Source: Bacillus sp. UNC438CL73TsuS30 (GTDB lineage Bacteria > Bacillota > Bacilli > Bacillales > Cytobacillaceae). Taken from it: DNA of 64,000 bases. Under the pieces are notes generated by a model. The model was given only the letters and a program-made list of their open reading frames with translations, was not told the origin of the DNA and did no database searches. The translations under genes were made by a program, and so were the position numbers. Positions 15,661 through 25,173 of this stretch are shown piece after piece (position 1 is the stretch's first letter; every line of letters begins with the position of its first letter). The DNA is taken from NCBI RefSeq assembly GCF_000482325.1, contig NZ_AXVA01000014.1:112014-176013 (forward strand). The letters are read 5' to 3'.

Positions 15661-16737
15661 ATGGAGCAAGGATATCTTACTCTGGAAACTGGAGAAGTTT
15701 TTGAAGGAATATTAATTGGTGCAAATAAGGACTCTCTTGGAGAAGTCGTTTTTAATACAAGTATGACCGGTTATCAAGAAATCATCACCGATCCATCCTA
15801 TGCAGGACAGATCATTACCTTTTGCTATCCGATCATCGGGAATTATGGAATCAACGCGAAGGATGATGAAAGTGTCCATCCGGCCCTTTCCGGGGTAATC
15901 ATTGGGGATTTGTGTGAAACACCCAGTCACTATCAGTCTATCAGTAAATTCTCAGAAAAGCTGATGGAGGCAGGTGTTCCCGGGATTGCTGGGGTAGATA
16001 CAAGACTCTTAGTCAAAACCATCCGCAGCCGTGGAACGGTAAAAGGTTTTTTAAGTACTAAAAAGGTGGAAGGCATTGCTTCAACAGCGAATTCTTCCCT
16101 CTGGGTGGAAAAAGTATCAACGAAAAAAATTCAATATTTTAAAAACAATGGACCACATGTAGTGTTAATGGACTTTGGATTTAAAAAGTCGATTTTAACA
16201 GCATTGTTAGCGGAGAATTGCTCGGTGACCATCGTCCCTTACAACACTCCTTTTGAAAAAATAAAAGCCTTAAATCCAGATGGAGTTCTTTTTAGTAATG
16301 GACCTGGAGATCCAATGGAATTGAAAAAGTGGTTCCCGGAAATCAAGAAAATTTGCCAGCACTTCCCGACATTAGGGATTTGTCTTGGTCACCAGCTAAT
16401 TGCTCTTGCCTTCGGTGCAAAAACAGAAAAACTTGCATACGGACATCGCGGAGGCAATCATCCAGTGAAAGAATTAATGACTGGAAAGGTGAAAATCACT
16501 GCACAAAACCACGGCTATGTAGTGGTTGACAAAAGTATCGACACAGATGTATTTGCTGTAACCTATCGCAACGTCAATGACAAGTCTATCGAAGGGCTAA
16601 AACACCATCAGTACCCTATTCAAACGGTTCAATTTCATCCGGAGGCACATCCGGGACCAAGCGATACAGCACATATCCTTACAGAGTTTGTAAAAGAAAT
16701 TACTTCCTTGGGAGAGACACGTTATGCCGTTAAATAA
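15661..16737 (+). CDS. carA: Carbamoyl-phosphate synthase small subunit, arginine-type
   Basis: The glutaminase subunit that supplies ammonia for carbamoyl phosphate. It has an N-terminal CarA domain (about 1-130) and a class-I glutamine amidotransferase domain with nucleophile C241 in LGICLGHQL and the His/Glu dyad in FHPEAHPGPSD. A GTG at 15652 is in frame but only 1-2 nt from the AAAGGCG site, so ATG at 15661 is preferred (358 aa). Its 3' end overlaps carB by 14 bp. Location in the arg operon marks it as the arginine-specific isozyme (the argCJBD-carAB-argF order of B. subtilis). Confidence 0.93.
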   Translation: MEQGYLTLETGEVFEGILIGANKDSLGEVVFNTSMTGYQEIITDPSYAGQIITFCYPIIGNYGINAKDDESVHPALSGVIIGDLCETPSHYQSISKFSEKLMEAGVPGIAGVDTRLLVKTIRSRGTVKGFLSTKKVEGIASTANSSLWVEKVSTKKIQYFKNNGPHVVLMDFGFKKSILTALLAENCSVTIVPYNTPFEKIKALNPDGVLFSNGPGDPMELKKWFPEIKKICQHFPTLGICLGHQLIALAFGAKTEKLAYGHRGGNHPVKELMTGKVKITAQNHGYVVVDKSIDTDVFAVTYRNVNDKSIEGLKHHQYPIQTVQFHPEAHPGPSDTAHILTEFVKEITSLGETRYAVK

Positions 16738-19700
16738 AAATCTAAAGAAAGTTCTCGTCATTGGCTCTGGCCCAATTGTGATCGGTCAGGCCGCAGAATT
16801 TGATTATGCGGGAACACAAGCATGTATAGCCCTTAAAGAAGAGGGAATCGAAGTTGTTTTAATCAATAATAATCCGGCTACAATCATGACGGATGAAACC
16901 GTGGCTGACAAGGTTTATATTGAACCGCTCAATGTTATTGCCATTGAAAAAATTATTAGGAAAGAAAAGCCGGATGGTATTATCGGAACGCTTGGCGGGC
17001 AAACAGGTTTAAACCTGACTGTTGAACTATATGAACAGGGCATTTTACAAAAATATGGTGTGGCGCTGTTAGGGACTCCTGTCGAATCGATTAAAAACGG
17101 TGAGGATCGTGAAAAATTCCGTAATTTAATGATTGAAATCGGGGAGCCAATTCCTGAATCAGCCATTATTCATAGCTTTGATGAAGGAGTACAATTTGTC
17201 AAAGAAATCGGCTATCCGGTTATTATTCGCCCTGCCTATACCCTTGGAGGGGATGGCGGTGGTTTTGCCCATAATGATGAAGAACTAGAAATCGTTCTTA
17301 AAAAAGGGCTAGCAGCTAGTCCAATCCATCAAGTGTTGGTAGAGAGAAGCATCAAAGGCTGGAAAGAAATTGAGTACGAGGTTATGCGTGATGCAAATGA
17401 TACCTGTATCATTGTCTGCAATATGGAAAATATGGACCCTGTTGGCGTTCATACGGGTGATTCAATTGTAGTCGCTCCATCGCAAACCCTGACAGATGTA
17501 CAATACCAGATGCTCCGTGATTCTTCGGTCAAAGTAATTCGAGAACTCGGGATTATCGGCGGCTGTAATATTCAGTTCGCTCTTCATCCTGAATCCAATC
17601 AATATTATATTATCGAAGTAAATCCGAGGGTCAGCCGTTCATCTGCATTAGCCTCGAAAGCAACCGGTTACCCGATTGCCCGGATGGCAGCAAAATGCTC
17701 AATTGGCTACCATTTAGATGAGATTATCAATCCGATAACAGGAAATACTTTTGCTTCCTTCGAACCAGCAATTGATTATATCGTTGTCAAACTGCCGCGT
17801 TTTCCGTTTGATAAATTTCCTGAGGCAGATCGTACATTAGGTACGCAAATGAAGGCAACTGGGGAAGTAATGGCGATTGACCGCACGTTTGAAGGGGCTT
17901 TAAATAAAGCAATTCGCTCGATGGAAATGAATATTTTCGGGCTTTGCACAAAGACTTATCAACACCTAGGAGAGGCTGCCCTGTTTGGAAAACTGAAGAC
18001 AGCCAATGATCAGCGCCTATTTGTCATTGCAGAAGCGTTTATAAGGGATATTTCTTTTAATAAAATTCAGGAACTTACCCAGATTGATCCGTGGTTTTTA
18101 TATAAAATTTGCTTGATTGTTGATTTAGAAAAGGAATTAGCTTCCTATACCTGGGATGAAGTTCCGGCCTCACTGTTAAAGGATGCGAAACGGAAAAATA
18201 TTTCTGACAAACTGCTTTCGCAAATTTATGATATTCCGGAAAAACAGATCAGACTTAAATGGAAGGTTCTTAACTGGAAACCAGGCTATAAGATGGTTGA
18301 TACCTGTTCGGCGGAATTCGATGCCGTTACACCATACTATTATTCTACTTGGATGGGCTATGACGAGGTTGAGGTATCTAATAATAGAAAGATTCTTGTT
18401 ATTGGGTCCGGTCCGATTCGAATTGGCCAGGGAATTGAGTTTGATTACTGTTCGGTTCATGCTGCAAAAGCAATAAAGAAAATGGGCTATGAAGCGGTTG
18501 TGATTAATAATAATCCTGAGACTGTCAGTACAGATTATTCCGTTGCGGATCGTCTTTACTTTGAACCGTTGGCTGCAGAGGATGTTCTCCATGTCATTGA
18601 AAAGGAGAATATCGAAGGAGTTCTCATCCAATTCGGCGGGCAAACAGCGATTAACTTGGCACATACTTTACAAGAAGAAGGAATAAAGATTCTTGGAACG
18701 CCAGTTGAAAATGTTGATCGCTTGGAGGATCGTAAAGAATTTTATCAGCTTCTTGAAGACCTGAAAATACCTCATATCGAAGGTAAAACGGTCTCCCATG
18801 CAGATGAGCTGGTGGAAGCCGCAGAAAAATTAGGCTATCCTGTTTTGGTTCGTCCATCTTATGTCATCGGCGGGCAATCGATGTTTACGATTTTTTCAGA
18901 AGAGGAACTTCAAAGTTATATCGAACAATTACAGGAAAATTCGCAGGAGAGTATGTGGCCATTATTGGTTGACCGATATTTGCCAGGATTAGAATGTGAG
19001 ATTGATGTCATCAGCGATGGCGTAAATATTGTCGTTCCGGGAATATTTGAACATATTGAAAAAGCCGGGGTTCACTCTGGGGATAGTATCTCGATTTTCC
19101 CACCGATTACGATGTCTCATTCGGTGAAGGAAACGCTCATTGACTATGCAAACCGAATCGCAATGTCTGCTGAAATTATTGGGATGATGAATATCCAATT
19201 TGTCATCTATGAAAATCAAGTTTTTGTGCTTGAAGTAAACCCGCGTTCATCAAGAACGGTGCCGATTATCAGCAAAGTAACAGGAGTATCGATGATTGAA
19301 TGGGCGGTCAAGGTCCAGCTTGGTGTTTCTCTTACTGAAATCAGTGCCATATCGGGGCTGTTGCCGGAACCAAATTATTATTCAGTCAAAGCACCGGTGT
19401 TTTCTTCTACTAAATTAAAAGGTGTTGACCATGTTCTTGGACCGGAAATGAAATCGACGGGTGAGATTCTAGGTCTAGGTGCCAGTTTCAAAGAGGCATT
19501 GGCAAAGGCTGTCCCTTTCAAATCGCAAGATGAGGAAAAATATATTTTCTGTTCAATTTCAGACCGGGAAAAGTCCGCCAGCCTGCCAATCATACAGGGA
19601 ATGGTGAACAATCAATATAAAATTGCTGCAACGGAAGGAACAGCATTATTTCTCGAAAAAAATGGTGTTGCCGTTGCAAATATCATAAAAGATGAAAAAG

Positions 19701-19936
19701 ATGTAAATGAACTTTTCCGCCATCAAAAAGTAAGTGCGGTTATTAATATTCCAAATCAGGGACGGAACAAACTGAAATTTGGTTTTTATATCCGTGAACA
19801 AGCAACCCGCTACAATGTAATAGTATTTACACATTTAGATACGGTAGAAGCGATGATGGGGCTTGATGATCAATTACGATCAGATTTTGAAGTTCTTACT
19901 GTAAGCGAATATTATAAAATTGGGATAGAGGTGTAA
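16724..19936 (+). CDS. carB: Carbamoyl-phosphate synthase large subunit, arginine-type
   Basis: The synthetase subunit makes carbamoyl phosphate from bicarbonate, ammonia and two ATP. It has two homologous ATP-grasp halves: VLVIGSGPIVIGQAAEFDYA begins the first, and ILVIGSGPIRIGQGIEFDYC at about residue 557 begins the second. A C-terminal MGS-like allosteric domain covers about 940-1070. The 1070-aa length matches arginine-type rather than pyrimidine-type CarB. GGAGAG precedes the ATG, which lies inside the carA 3' end. argF follows 3 bp after the stop. Confidence 0.94.
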   Translation: MPLNKNLKKVLVIGSGPIVIGQAAEFDYAGTQACIALKEEGIEVVLINNNPATIMTDETVADKVYIEPLNVIAIEKIIRKEKPDGIIGTLGGQTGLNLTVELYEQGILQKYGVALLGTPVESIKNGEDREKFRNLMIEIGEPIPESAIIHSFDEGVQFVKEIGYPVIIRPAYTLGGDGGGFAHNDEELEIVLKKGLAASPIHQVLVERSIKGWKEIEYEVMRDANDTCIIVCNMENMDPVGVHTGDSIVVAPSQTLTDVQYQMLRDSSVKVIRELGIIGGCNIQFALHPESNQYYIIEVNPRVSRSSALASKATGYPIARMAAKCSIGYHLDEIINPITGNTFASFEPAIDYIVVKLPRFPFDKFPEADRTLGTQMKATGEVMAIDRTFEGALNKAIRSMEMNIFGLCTKTYQHLGEAALFGKLKTANDQRLFVIAEAFIRDISFNKIQELTQIDPWFLYKICLIVDLEKELASYTWDEVPASLLKDAKRKNISDKLLSQIYDIPEKQIRLKWKVLNWKPGYKMVDTCSAEFDAVTPYYYSTWMGYDEVEVSNNRKILVIGSGPIRIGQGIEFDYCSVHAAKAIKKMGYEAVVINNNPETVSTDYSVADRLYFEPLAAEDVLHVIEKENIEGVLIQFGGQTAINLAHTLQEEGIKILGTPVENVDRLEDRKEFYQLLEDLKIPHIEGKTVSHADELVEAAEKLGYPVLVRPSYVIGGQSMFTIFSEEELQSYIEQLQENSQESMWPLLVDRYLPGLECEIDVISDGVNIVVPGIFEHIEKAGVHSGDSISIFPPITMSHSVKETLIDYANRIAMSAEIIGMMNIQFVIYENQVFVLEVNPRSSRTVPIISKVTGVSMIEWAVKVQLGVSLTEISAISGLLPEPNYYSVKAPVFSSTKLKGVDHVLGPEMKSTGEILGLGASFKEALAKAVPFKSQDEEKYIFCSISDREKSASLPIIQGMVNNQYKIAATEGTALFLEKNGVAVANIIKDEKDVNELFRHQKVSAVINIPNQGRNKLKFGFYIREQATRYNVIVFTHLDTVEAMMGLDDQLRSDFEVLTVSEYYKIGIEV

Positions 19937-19939
19937 TCG

Positions 19940-20911
19940 ATGATTGAGACAATGCAAAAAAATGATTCAAAACAGTTTAACTTTAAAGGGAAAAACTTTT
20001 TGCAACTCTCGGATTTTACTACAGATGAAATTCTGTATTTACTAGATGTCGCCGTGGAACTAAAAGCTATGCAAAAACAAGGAAAGCCACATCCATACTT
20101 AAGCGGACAGGTATTAGGAATGATTTTTGACAAGTCCTCTACACGTACAAGAGTTTCCTTTGAAGTAGGGATGATGCAGCTAGGTGGACAGGCAATTTTC
20201 TTGAGCTCGAAGGATAGTCAGTTGGGAAGGGGGGAAAGCATTTCAGACACTGCGAAAGTGCTTTCCCGTTATGTGGATGCATTAATGATTCGTACCTTTA
20301 CCCATGAATCGATTGAGGAATTTGCCCATCATGCTGAAATTCCAGTCATCAATGGCTTAACGGACTTACAGCATCCAACCCAGGTGATGGCAGATCTTCT
20401 TACGATCCTTGAACACAAAGGCAAGTTAGCCGGTTTAAAGATGTGCTATATTGGTGATGGGTATAATAATATGGCCCATTCCTTGCTTGAAGGGGCGCTT
20501 AAGGTAGGAATCGATATCAGTATTGCTAGCCCTGAAGGATATATGCCAAATCAAACGATTGTTGAGAATGCGGAGCAAATTGCCAAGGAAACAGGCGCAC
20601 AAATCACGATTACTCATAATCCGGTTGAAGCCATTCAAGATGCTGATGTTGTTGTAACAGATGTCTGGACCAGTATGGGGCAGGAAGCAGAAACAGAAAA
20701 ACGTCTAAAGGCATTCGAAGGCTTTCAGGTAAACGACGATCTTTGTAAACATGCCAAAAGCGACTTTATCTTTTTACACTGTCTGCCGGCACACCGCGGG
20801 GAGGAAGTTACAGCTGATCTTATTGACGGTCCTCATTCAGTTGTTTTTGATGAAGCAGAAAACCGCTTACATGCACAAAAAGCGATTTTAAAAGAATTCT
20901 TGCAAAAATAG
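19940..20911 (+). CDS. argF: Ornithine carbamoyltransferase
   Basis: ArgF joins carbamoyl phosphate and ornithine to citrulline. The phosphate-binding SSTRTR motif, the HPTQVMADLLT segment and the ornithine-binding FLHCLPAHRGEE loop are all present; 323 aa. GAGGTG precedes the ATG. Placement 3 bp after carB couples supply and use of carbamoyl phosphate. No intrinsic hairpin terminator follows, only a T-rich stretch, and argG has its own control region. Confidence 0.94.
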   Translation: MIETMQKNDSKQFNFKGKNFLQLSDFTTDEILYLLDVAVELKAMQKQGKPHPYLSGQVLGMIFDKSSTRTRVSFEVGMMQLGGQAIFLSSKDSQLGRGESISDTAKVLSRYVDALMIRTFTHESIEEFAHHAEIPVINGLTDLQHPTQVMADLLTILEHKGKLAGLKMCYIGDGYNNMAHSLLEGALKVGIDISIASPEGYMPNQTIVENAEQIAKETGAQITITHNPVEAIQDADVVVTDVWTSMGQEAETEKRLKAFEGFQVNDDLCKHAKSDFIFLHCLPAHRGEEVTADLIDGPHSVVFDEAENRLHAQKAILKEFLQK

Positions 20912-20923
20912 TCTTTATTTTTT

Positions 20924-20967
20924 TGAATATTGATGTATAATAATACTATCAAATGAATTTAAATACA
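20924..20967 (+). promoter_or_regulatory. argG control region with an ARG box
   Basis: TGAATTTAAATACA (20954-20967) matches the ArgR/AhrC consensus with one difference, and a weaker box lies at 20924-20937. Promoter elements are ambiguous: TTGAAT (20923) with TACTAT (20945-20950) at 16 bp, or TATAAT (20936-20941) with a poor -35. Confidence 0.6.
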
Positions 20968-20990
20968 AAGATAGTGCGAGGAGATTAGTC

Positions 20991-22202
20991 ATGGCAAAGG
21001 AAAAAATCGTATTAGCCTATTCAGGCGGTTTAGATACATCAGTATCAGTTAAATGGATTCAAGAAAAATATGGGTATGATGTTATTGCTTTAGGTCTTGA
21101 TGTAGGGGAAGGAAAAGATCTTGAGGCAATCAAAAACAAAGCGTTAAATGTCGGCGCTATTAAAGCGATTATGATTGATGCCAAAGAATTGCTGGCAAAA
21201 GAATATATTTTACCAGCTTTAAAGGCTAATTGTTTATATGAAGGAAAATATCCACTTTCTTCTGCGATTTCTAGACCACTTATTTCTAAATTATTGGTCG
21301 AAGTTGCTGAGCAAGAAGGGGCAGCGGCGGTTGCACACGGTTGTACCGGTAAAGGGAATGACCAGGTCCGTTTCGAAGTTTCGATTCAAGCATTAAATCC
21401 TAGCTTAAAGGTTGTAGCTCCAGTACGTGAATGGGGTATGACCCGTGATGAAGAAATTGATTATGCCCAGAAAAATGGTATTCCAATTCCAGTAGATTTA
21501 GATAATCCTTTCTCGATTGATGCAAACATTTGGGGACGTGCTTGTGAAGCGGGAGTTTTAGAAGATCCTTGGGCGGAAGCTCCGGAAGCAGCTTACGACT
21601 GGACCAATCCAATTGAATTAACGCCAGATGAAGCGGAATATATTGAAATTGATTTCGAACAAGGTGTTCCTGTAGCTCTAAACGGTGAAAAACTTCCATT
21701 GGTTCAATTGATTGAGGCTTTGAATCTACTTGGGGGCAAGCATGGTATTGGTCGTATCGATCATATTGAAAATAGATTAGTAGGAATTAAATCAAGAGAA
21801 GTCTATGAAAATCCAGCAGCATTAATTTTAATTAATGCACATAAAGAATTAGAATTCTTAACCTTGCCTCGTGAAGTAACCCAATTTAAAACCCAGGTTG
21901 ACCAGCACATGGCAAAAATTGTTTATGAAGGTCTTTGGTATTCACCACTTAAAGGTGCTCTTGATGCATTTATTGATGAAACGCAAAAAGTAGTTTCTGG
22001 TACTATCCGCGTTAAGCTTCATAAAGGTAATCATATGGTTGTCGGCCGTAAGTCTGTGCACAGCCTTTACAATGAAGAATTGGCAACTTATGCAAAAGGC
22101 GACGCATTTGATCATAATGCAGCGGTTGGTTTTATCAAACTTTGGGGTCTTCCAACAAAGGTATACTCTGAGGTTAACCAAAAGGATACAGTAGTAAAAT
22201 AA
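20991..22202 (+). CDS. argG: Argininosuccinate synthase
   Basis: ArgG condenses citrulline and aspartate with ATP. The N-type PP-loop [15 protein letters not shown], the [13 protein letters not shown] motif and the 403-aa length identify it. GAGGAG lies 7 nt before the ATG. Codon use (many GCA, GGT, TTA and AAA) suggests good expression. Followed 97 bp later by argH with hairpins but no terminator between, so argGH form one unit. Confidence 0.95.
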   Translation: MAKEKIVLAYSGGLDTSVSVKWIQEKYGYDVIALGLDVGEGKDLEAIKNKALNVGAIKAIMIDAKELLAKEYILPALKANCLYEGKYPLSSAISRPLISKLLVEVAEQEGAAAVAHGCTGKGNDQVRFEVSIQALNPSLKVVAPVREWGMTRDEEIDYAQKNGIPIPVDLDNPFSIDANIWGRACEAGVLEDPWAEAPEAAYDWTNPIELTPDEAEYIEIDFEQGVPVALNGEKLPLVQLIEALNLLGGKHGIGRIDHIENRLVGIKSREVYENPAALILINAHKELEFLTLPREVTQFKTQVDQHMAKIVYEGLWYSPLKGALDAFIDETQKVVSGTIRVKLHKGNHMVVGRKSVHSLYNEELATYAKGDAFDHNAAVGFIKLWGLPTKVYSEVNQKDTVVK

Positions 22203-22215
22203 CTTTTAAGCCTGC

Positions 22216-22268
22216 TGAAATACGTTATTTCAAATAATCATTTGAAGCCCTCGAAATATTTCGGGGGC
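22216..22268 (+). repeat. Intercistronic hairpins between argG and argH
   Basis: Two stable hairpins follow each other: TGAAATA-CGT-TATTTCA (22216-22232) and the GC-rich palindrome from GCCCTCGAAA to TTTCGGGGGC (22247-22268). Neither has a T run, so they are unlikely to terminate and may affect mRNA stability or processing between the two cistrons. Confidence 0.6.
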
Positions 22269-22298
22269 AAACTTGTTCATATTTAAGGGGGAGCAGCA

Positions 22299-23675
22299 AT
22301 GTCTAAGCTTTGGGGCGGCCGTTTTACAAAGGAAACAAATAAGCTCGTTGAGGAATTCACAGCTTCTATTCCATTTGATCAAAAATTAGCATTAGAGGAT
22401 ATTGCAGGGAGTATGGCGCATGTGCAAATGCTCGGGGAGTGCGGCATTATTCCAGCAGAAGATGCAGATACGATTAAACAGGGACTTCTATCTATTAAAC
22501 AAATGGTCGAAAATGGGGAAGTTCAGTTTTTAGTAGAGGACGAAGATATTCATATGAATATCGAGAAACTATTAATTGAAAAAATCGGACCTGTTGGCGG
22601 AAAGCTGCATACAGGTCGGAGCAGGAATGACCAAGTAGCCACAGATATGCATCTTTATTTACGGACGAAAACAACGGAATTGATTACTTTGGTTGAAAAT
22701 GTTCAACAGGCCTTAGTTGAGCAGGCGAAAGTCCATGTTGAAACATTAATTCCTGGATATACACATCTACAGCGTGCTCAGCCTGTATCGTTTGCTCATC
22801 ATTTAATGGCTTATTTCTGGATGTTTGAGCGCGATAAAGAAAGATTGATTGATAGTTTAAAAAGAATTAATTGGCTGCCTCTTGGCTCAGGAGCTTTGGC
22901 TGGAACAACCTTCCCGATTAACCGCGAAAAAGTGGCAGATCTATTAGGGTTTGAAACCATCTATCCAAACAGTATGGATGCTGTCAGCGACCGCGATTTT
23001 ATCCTGGAGTTTTTATCAATCGGTTCGATTATTATGACACATATCTCGCGTTTTTCTGAGGAGCTTGTAATTTGGTCAAGCCAGGAGTTTCAATTTGTTG
23101 AACTCGATGATTCATTCTGTACAGGCTCAAGCATCATGCCGCAAAAGAAAAACCCCGATGTTCCGGAATTACTTAGAGGGAAGACAGGGCGTACGTATGG
23201 CAATTTAATTGGGCTGCTAACTGTTCTAAAAGGCTTGCCGCTCGCTTACAATAAGGATCTTCAGGAAGATAAAGAAGGTATGTTTGATACGGTTGAAACC
23301 CTTGAAGGTTCACTAAAATTATTGGCCCCAATGATTGAAACGATGACGGTCAATAAGGATGTAATGCGCAAGGCCATTAATAATGATTTTTCCAACGCGA
23401 CCGATATTGCCGATTATTTAGTGCGTAAAGGTTTGCCGTTCCGTGAGGCGCATGAGGTGATTGGGAAAACTGTATTATATGCCATTCAACAAGGAAAGTT
23501 TTTGCTTGATTTAACGATTGAGGAGTATCTAGAATTCAGCCCGTTATTTGAAGAGGATATTTATACTGTCTTAGCACCGGAGAATGTTGTGGCGGTTCGT
23601 AACAGCTTTGGCGGTACCGCACCAGAGCAAGTGTTAGGACAAATTAAGCTCGCTGAAGGAAAACTGCAGAAATAA
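22299..23675 (+). CDS. argH: Argininosuccinate lyase
   Basis: ArgH splits argininosuccinate into arginine and fumarate. It belongs to the fumarase/aspartase superfamily and carries [22 protein letters not shown]-like [11 protein letters not shown], and the signature [12 protein letters not shown] with the catalytic serine. It is 458 aa. AAGGGGGAG precedes the ATG. Last gene of the arginine block, closed by a strong terminator. Confidence 0.95.
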   Translation: MSKLWGGRFTKETNKLVEEFTASIPFDQKLALEDIAGSMAHVQMLGECGIIPAEDADTIKQGLLSIKQMVENGEVQFLVEDEDIHMNIEKLLIEKIGPVGGKLHTGRSRNDQVATDMHLYLRTKTTELITLVENVQQALVEQAKVHVETLIPGYTHLQRAQPVSFAHHLMAYFWMFERDKERLIDSLKRINWLPLGSGALAGTTFPINREKVADLLGFETIYPNSMDAVSDRDFILEFLSIGSIIMTHISRFSEELVIWSSQEFQFVELDDSFCTGSSIMPQKKNPDVPELLRGKTGRTYGNLIGLLTVLKGLPLAYNKDLQEDKEGMFDTVETLEGSLKLLAPMIETMTVNKDVMRKAINNDFSNATDIADYLVRKGLPFREAHEVIGKTVLYAIQQGKFLLDLTIEEYLEFSPLFEEDIYTVLAPENVVAVRNSFGGTAPEQVLGQIKLAEGKLQK

Positions 23676-23705
23676 ACAATTTGGAAACAGAATAGTGATA
23701 GCAAG

Positions 23706-23731
23706 CCGGCAGCCAGGGGCTGCCGGTTTTT
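23706..23731 (+). terminator. argGH terminator
   Basis: A 9-bp GC-rich stem, CCGGCAGCC (23706-23714) and GGCTGCCGG (23718-23726), with a 3-nt loop and T5. Confidence 0.92.
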
Positions 23732-24008
23732 GTTATGTATTTTTTACTGAAATGTAGAAAAGGATTTATTCAAACGTTACAGGTTAATTAGTAATATAGA
23801 TCAGCGATGGCATATGCTAATCGCTGTTTTTTCTTGGGGGGGGATTTTTTTGAAATGGAGCATAAAGCAGGTGTTTCATATTGTGGAAGAAGGCTGGGGG
23901 CGCTGATAAGAGCGCCATTTCCATGTCTTTACGGGAATCGAAATTTACCCAGGAAAATCATTTGACTTAAATTACTTTTCTAGTAAATCATTTAACCGGC
24001 CCCATATT
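23732..24008. other. Gap after argH: one orphan terminator-like hairpin
   Basis: The stretch has no convincing gene. It holds a second terminator-like hairpin, CAGCGAT (23802-23808)/ATCGCTG (23820-23826) plus T6, with no gene between it and the argH terminator. A G8 run (23837-23844) looks like a ribosome binding site, but the TTG behind it opens only 18 codons. A different frame reads sensibly up to 23969, so a decayed or very short gene is possible. Low support. Confidence 0.35.
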
Positions 24009-24737
24009 TTATATCATATCGATATGGGTTATTTTCCAATGTTCATTCTTAATCAGGTGCTCCAGGTTTTCTTTGTCTTTGTTCTTAAAGTAATCAATAA
24101 TTTGTCTATGCTGTTCATTCATTAGTTCTAATGCTGTAAAGAGTTTTTCCTCGTCTTTGCTTAAATAAATCTGCCTGACAAAACTATTCTGTAAAGAATC
24201 AAGAAGCTCAATTAATGTAGGGTTGCAACACTTCACAATGTATACTTTATGGAATTGGTTTTGGTATTTTTGATAATCTGAATAATTTTTCTGAGAAATG
24301 GAAAGGTCGATTTTTCTAACCAACTCTTCCATTAGTTCCATATCATCTTCGGTCAAATTCTCCAGAGCTAAAGTTGCTGCAAAGGCATCTAGTACACCAA
24401 CAACACTAAAAACATCTAGCTTTTTCTTTGTGTCAATTTCCTTAACGATAAATCCTCTTCGGGGAAAGAACTCTAGTAAATTTTCAGAAGCTAGTTGGAT
24501 TAAGGCTTCCCTTACAGGGGTTCTGCTTACTTCTAATTTCTCGCTTAGTGCTATTTCATTTATTTTTTGTTTGGGAAGTAATGTTCCATTCTGAATTTCT
24601 TCGGCGATATAATCATATACATGGTCTTTTAGTGATCGGTACCTCTTTTTGATAGTTATTCCCCCTAAGTAAAAAAAGTGGAAATTCTTGTTTTTTATAT
24701 TAGCATGAGCATCCAAATTCTTCAATATCGTCCCCAA
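24009..24737 (-). CDS. GntR-family (FadR/FCD) transcriptional regulator
   Basis: A winged-helix GntR domain (from about residue 31, with EIALSEKLEVSRTPVREALIQL as recognition region) is followed by an all-helical FCD ligand-binding domain (about 105-235) with conserved Asp/His positions. It diverges from the PLP-enzyme cluster, which has two inverted repeats in its control region, so it probably represses it. The start is uncertain: the longest frame begins at a TTG with no ribosome binding site. The best site, AGGGGGA at about 24666-24660, is followed only by ATA and ATC codons (24659, 24653). An ATC start just before KKRYRSLK would fit the family's usual N-terminus. Confidence 0.85.
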   Translation of the reverse strand: MGTILKNLDAHANIKNKNFHFFYLGGITIKKRYRSLKDHVYDYIAEEIQNGTLLPKQKINEIALSEKLEVSRTPVREALIQLASENLLEFFPRRGFIVKEIDTKKKLDVFSVVGVLDAFAATLALENLTEDDMELMEELVRKIDLSISQKNYSDYQKYQNQFHKVYIVKCCNPTLIELLDSLQNSFVRQIYLSKDEEKLFTALELMNEQHRQIIDYFKNKDKENLEHLIKNEHWKITHIDMI

Positions 24738-25173
24738 AGTAACTCATTATTCTTTTAAATCTATTATCTTCAAGTCTATTATGTTTTAAAGTAGATCCTA
24801 TTTGAGGAAAGTTAAAAGAATAGCAGAAGTAACGAAGCGGTGTTTTTTTAGACCGGTTAATACAAATATATCTTAATTATTAAAACAAGACAGTTAAATT
24901 TTAAAATATTTTTTTAAAATTTAACATTGAAAATACAAAAGGTCCATTATATAATTTTTACATGGACAATTTTCAGATAATTCAGCGTATTATACATTAC
25001 GCAATATATTGTATAATTTAAAGTGTCTTAGTTAGAAGGTGTCCAAAGAACGCACTGCATTAAAAAAAGAAGTACAAAGATTAGCATAAAGGGGGTACTT
25101 TTTAAAACGAAATTTAGTTGGGATTCAAAAGTACATATTTTTAGTTTTATAAAAAATGAGAGGTGGTAGAAAC
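24738..25173. promoter_or_regulatory. Divergent control region of the homoserine/methionine-type cluster
   Basis: A good sigma-A promoter lies at 24927-24955 (TTGAAA, 17 bp, TATAAT), leaving a leader of about 210 nt. Two inverted repeats look like operators: GTCCAT-N14-ATGGAC (24942-24967), which encloses the -10, and ATTATACA-N13-TGTATAAT (24989-25017), just downstream of the start. The second resembles the A/T-rich palindromes bound by FCD-type GntR proteins. I see no known riboswitch. Confidence 0.6.

Noticed and set aside
20912..20990. T-box leader before argG
   Set aside because: The gap is only 79 bp, far too short for a T-box, and an ARG box explains it.
24001..24028. CCCATAT...ATATGGG hairpin as the GntR terminator
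   Set aside because: The inverted repeat overlaps the stop codon but no T run follows on the minus strand.
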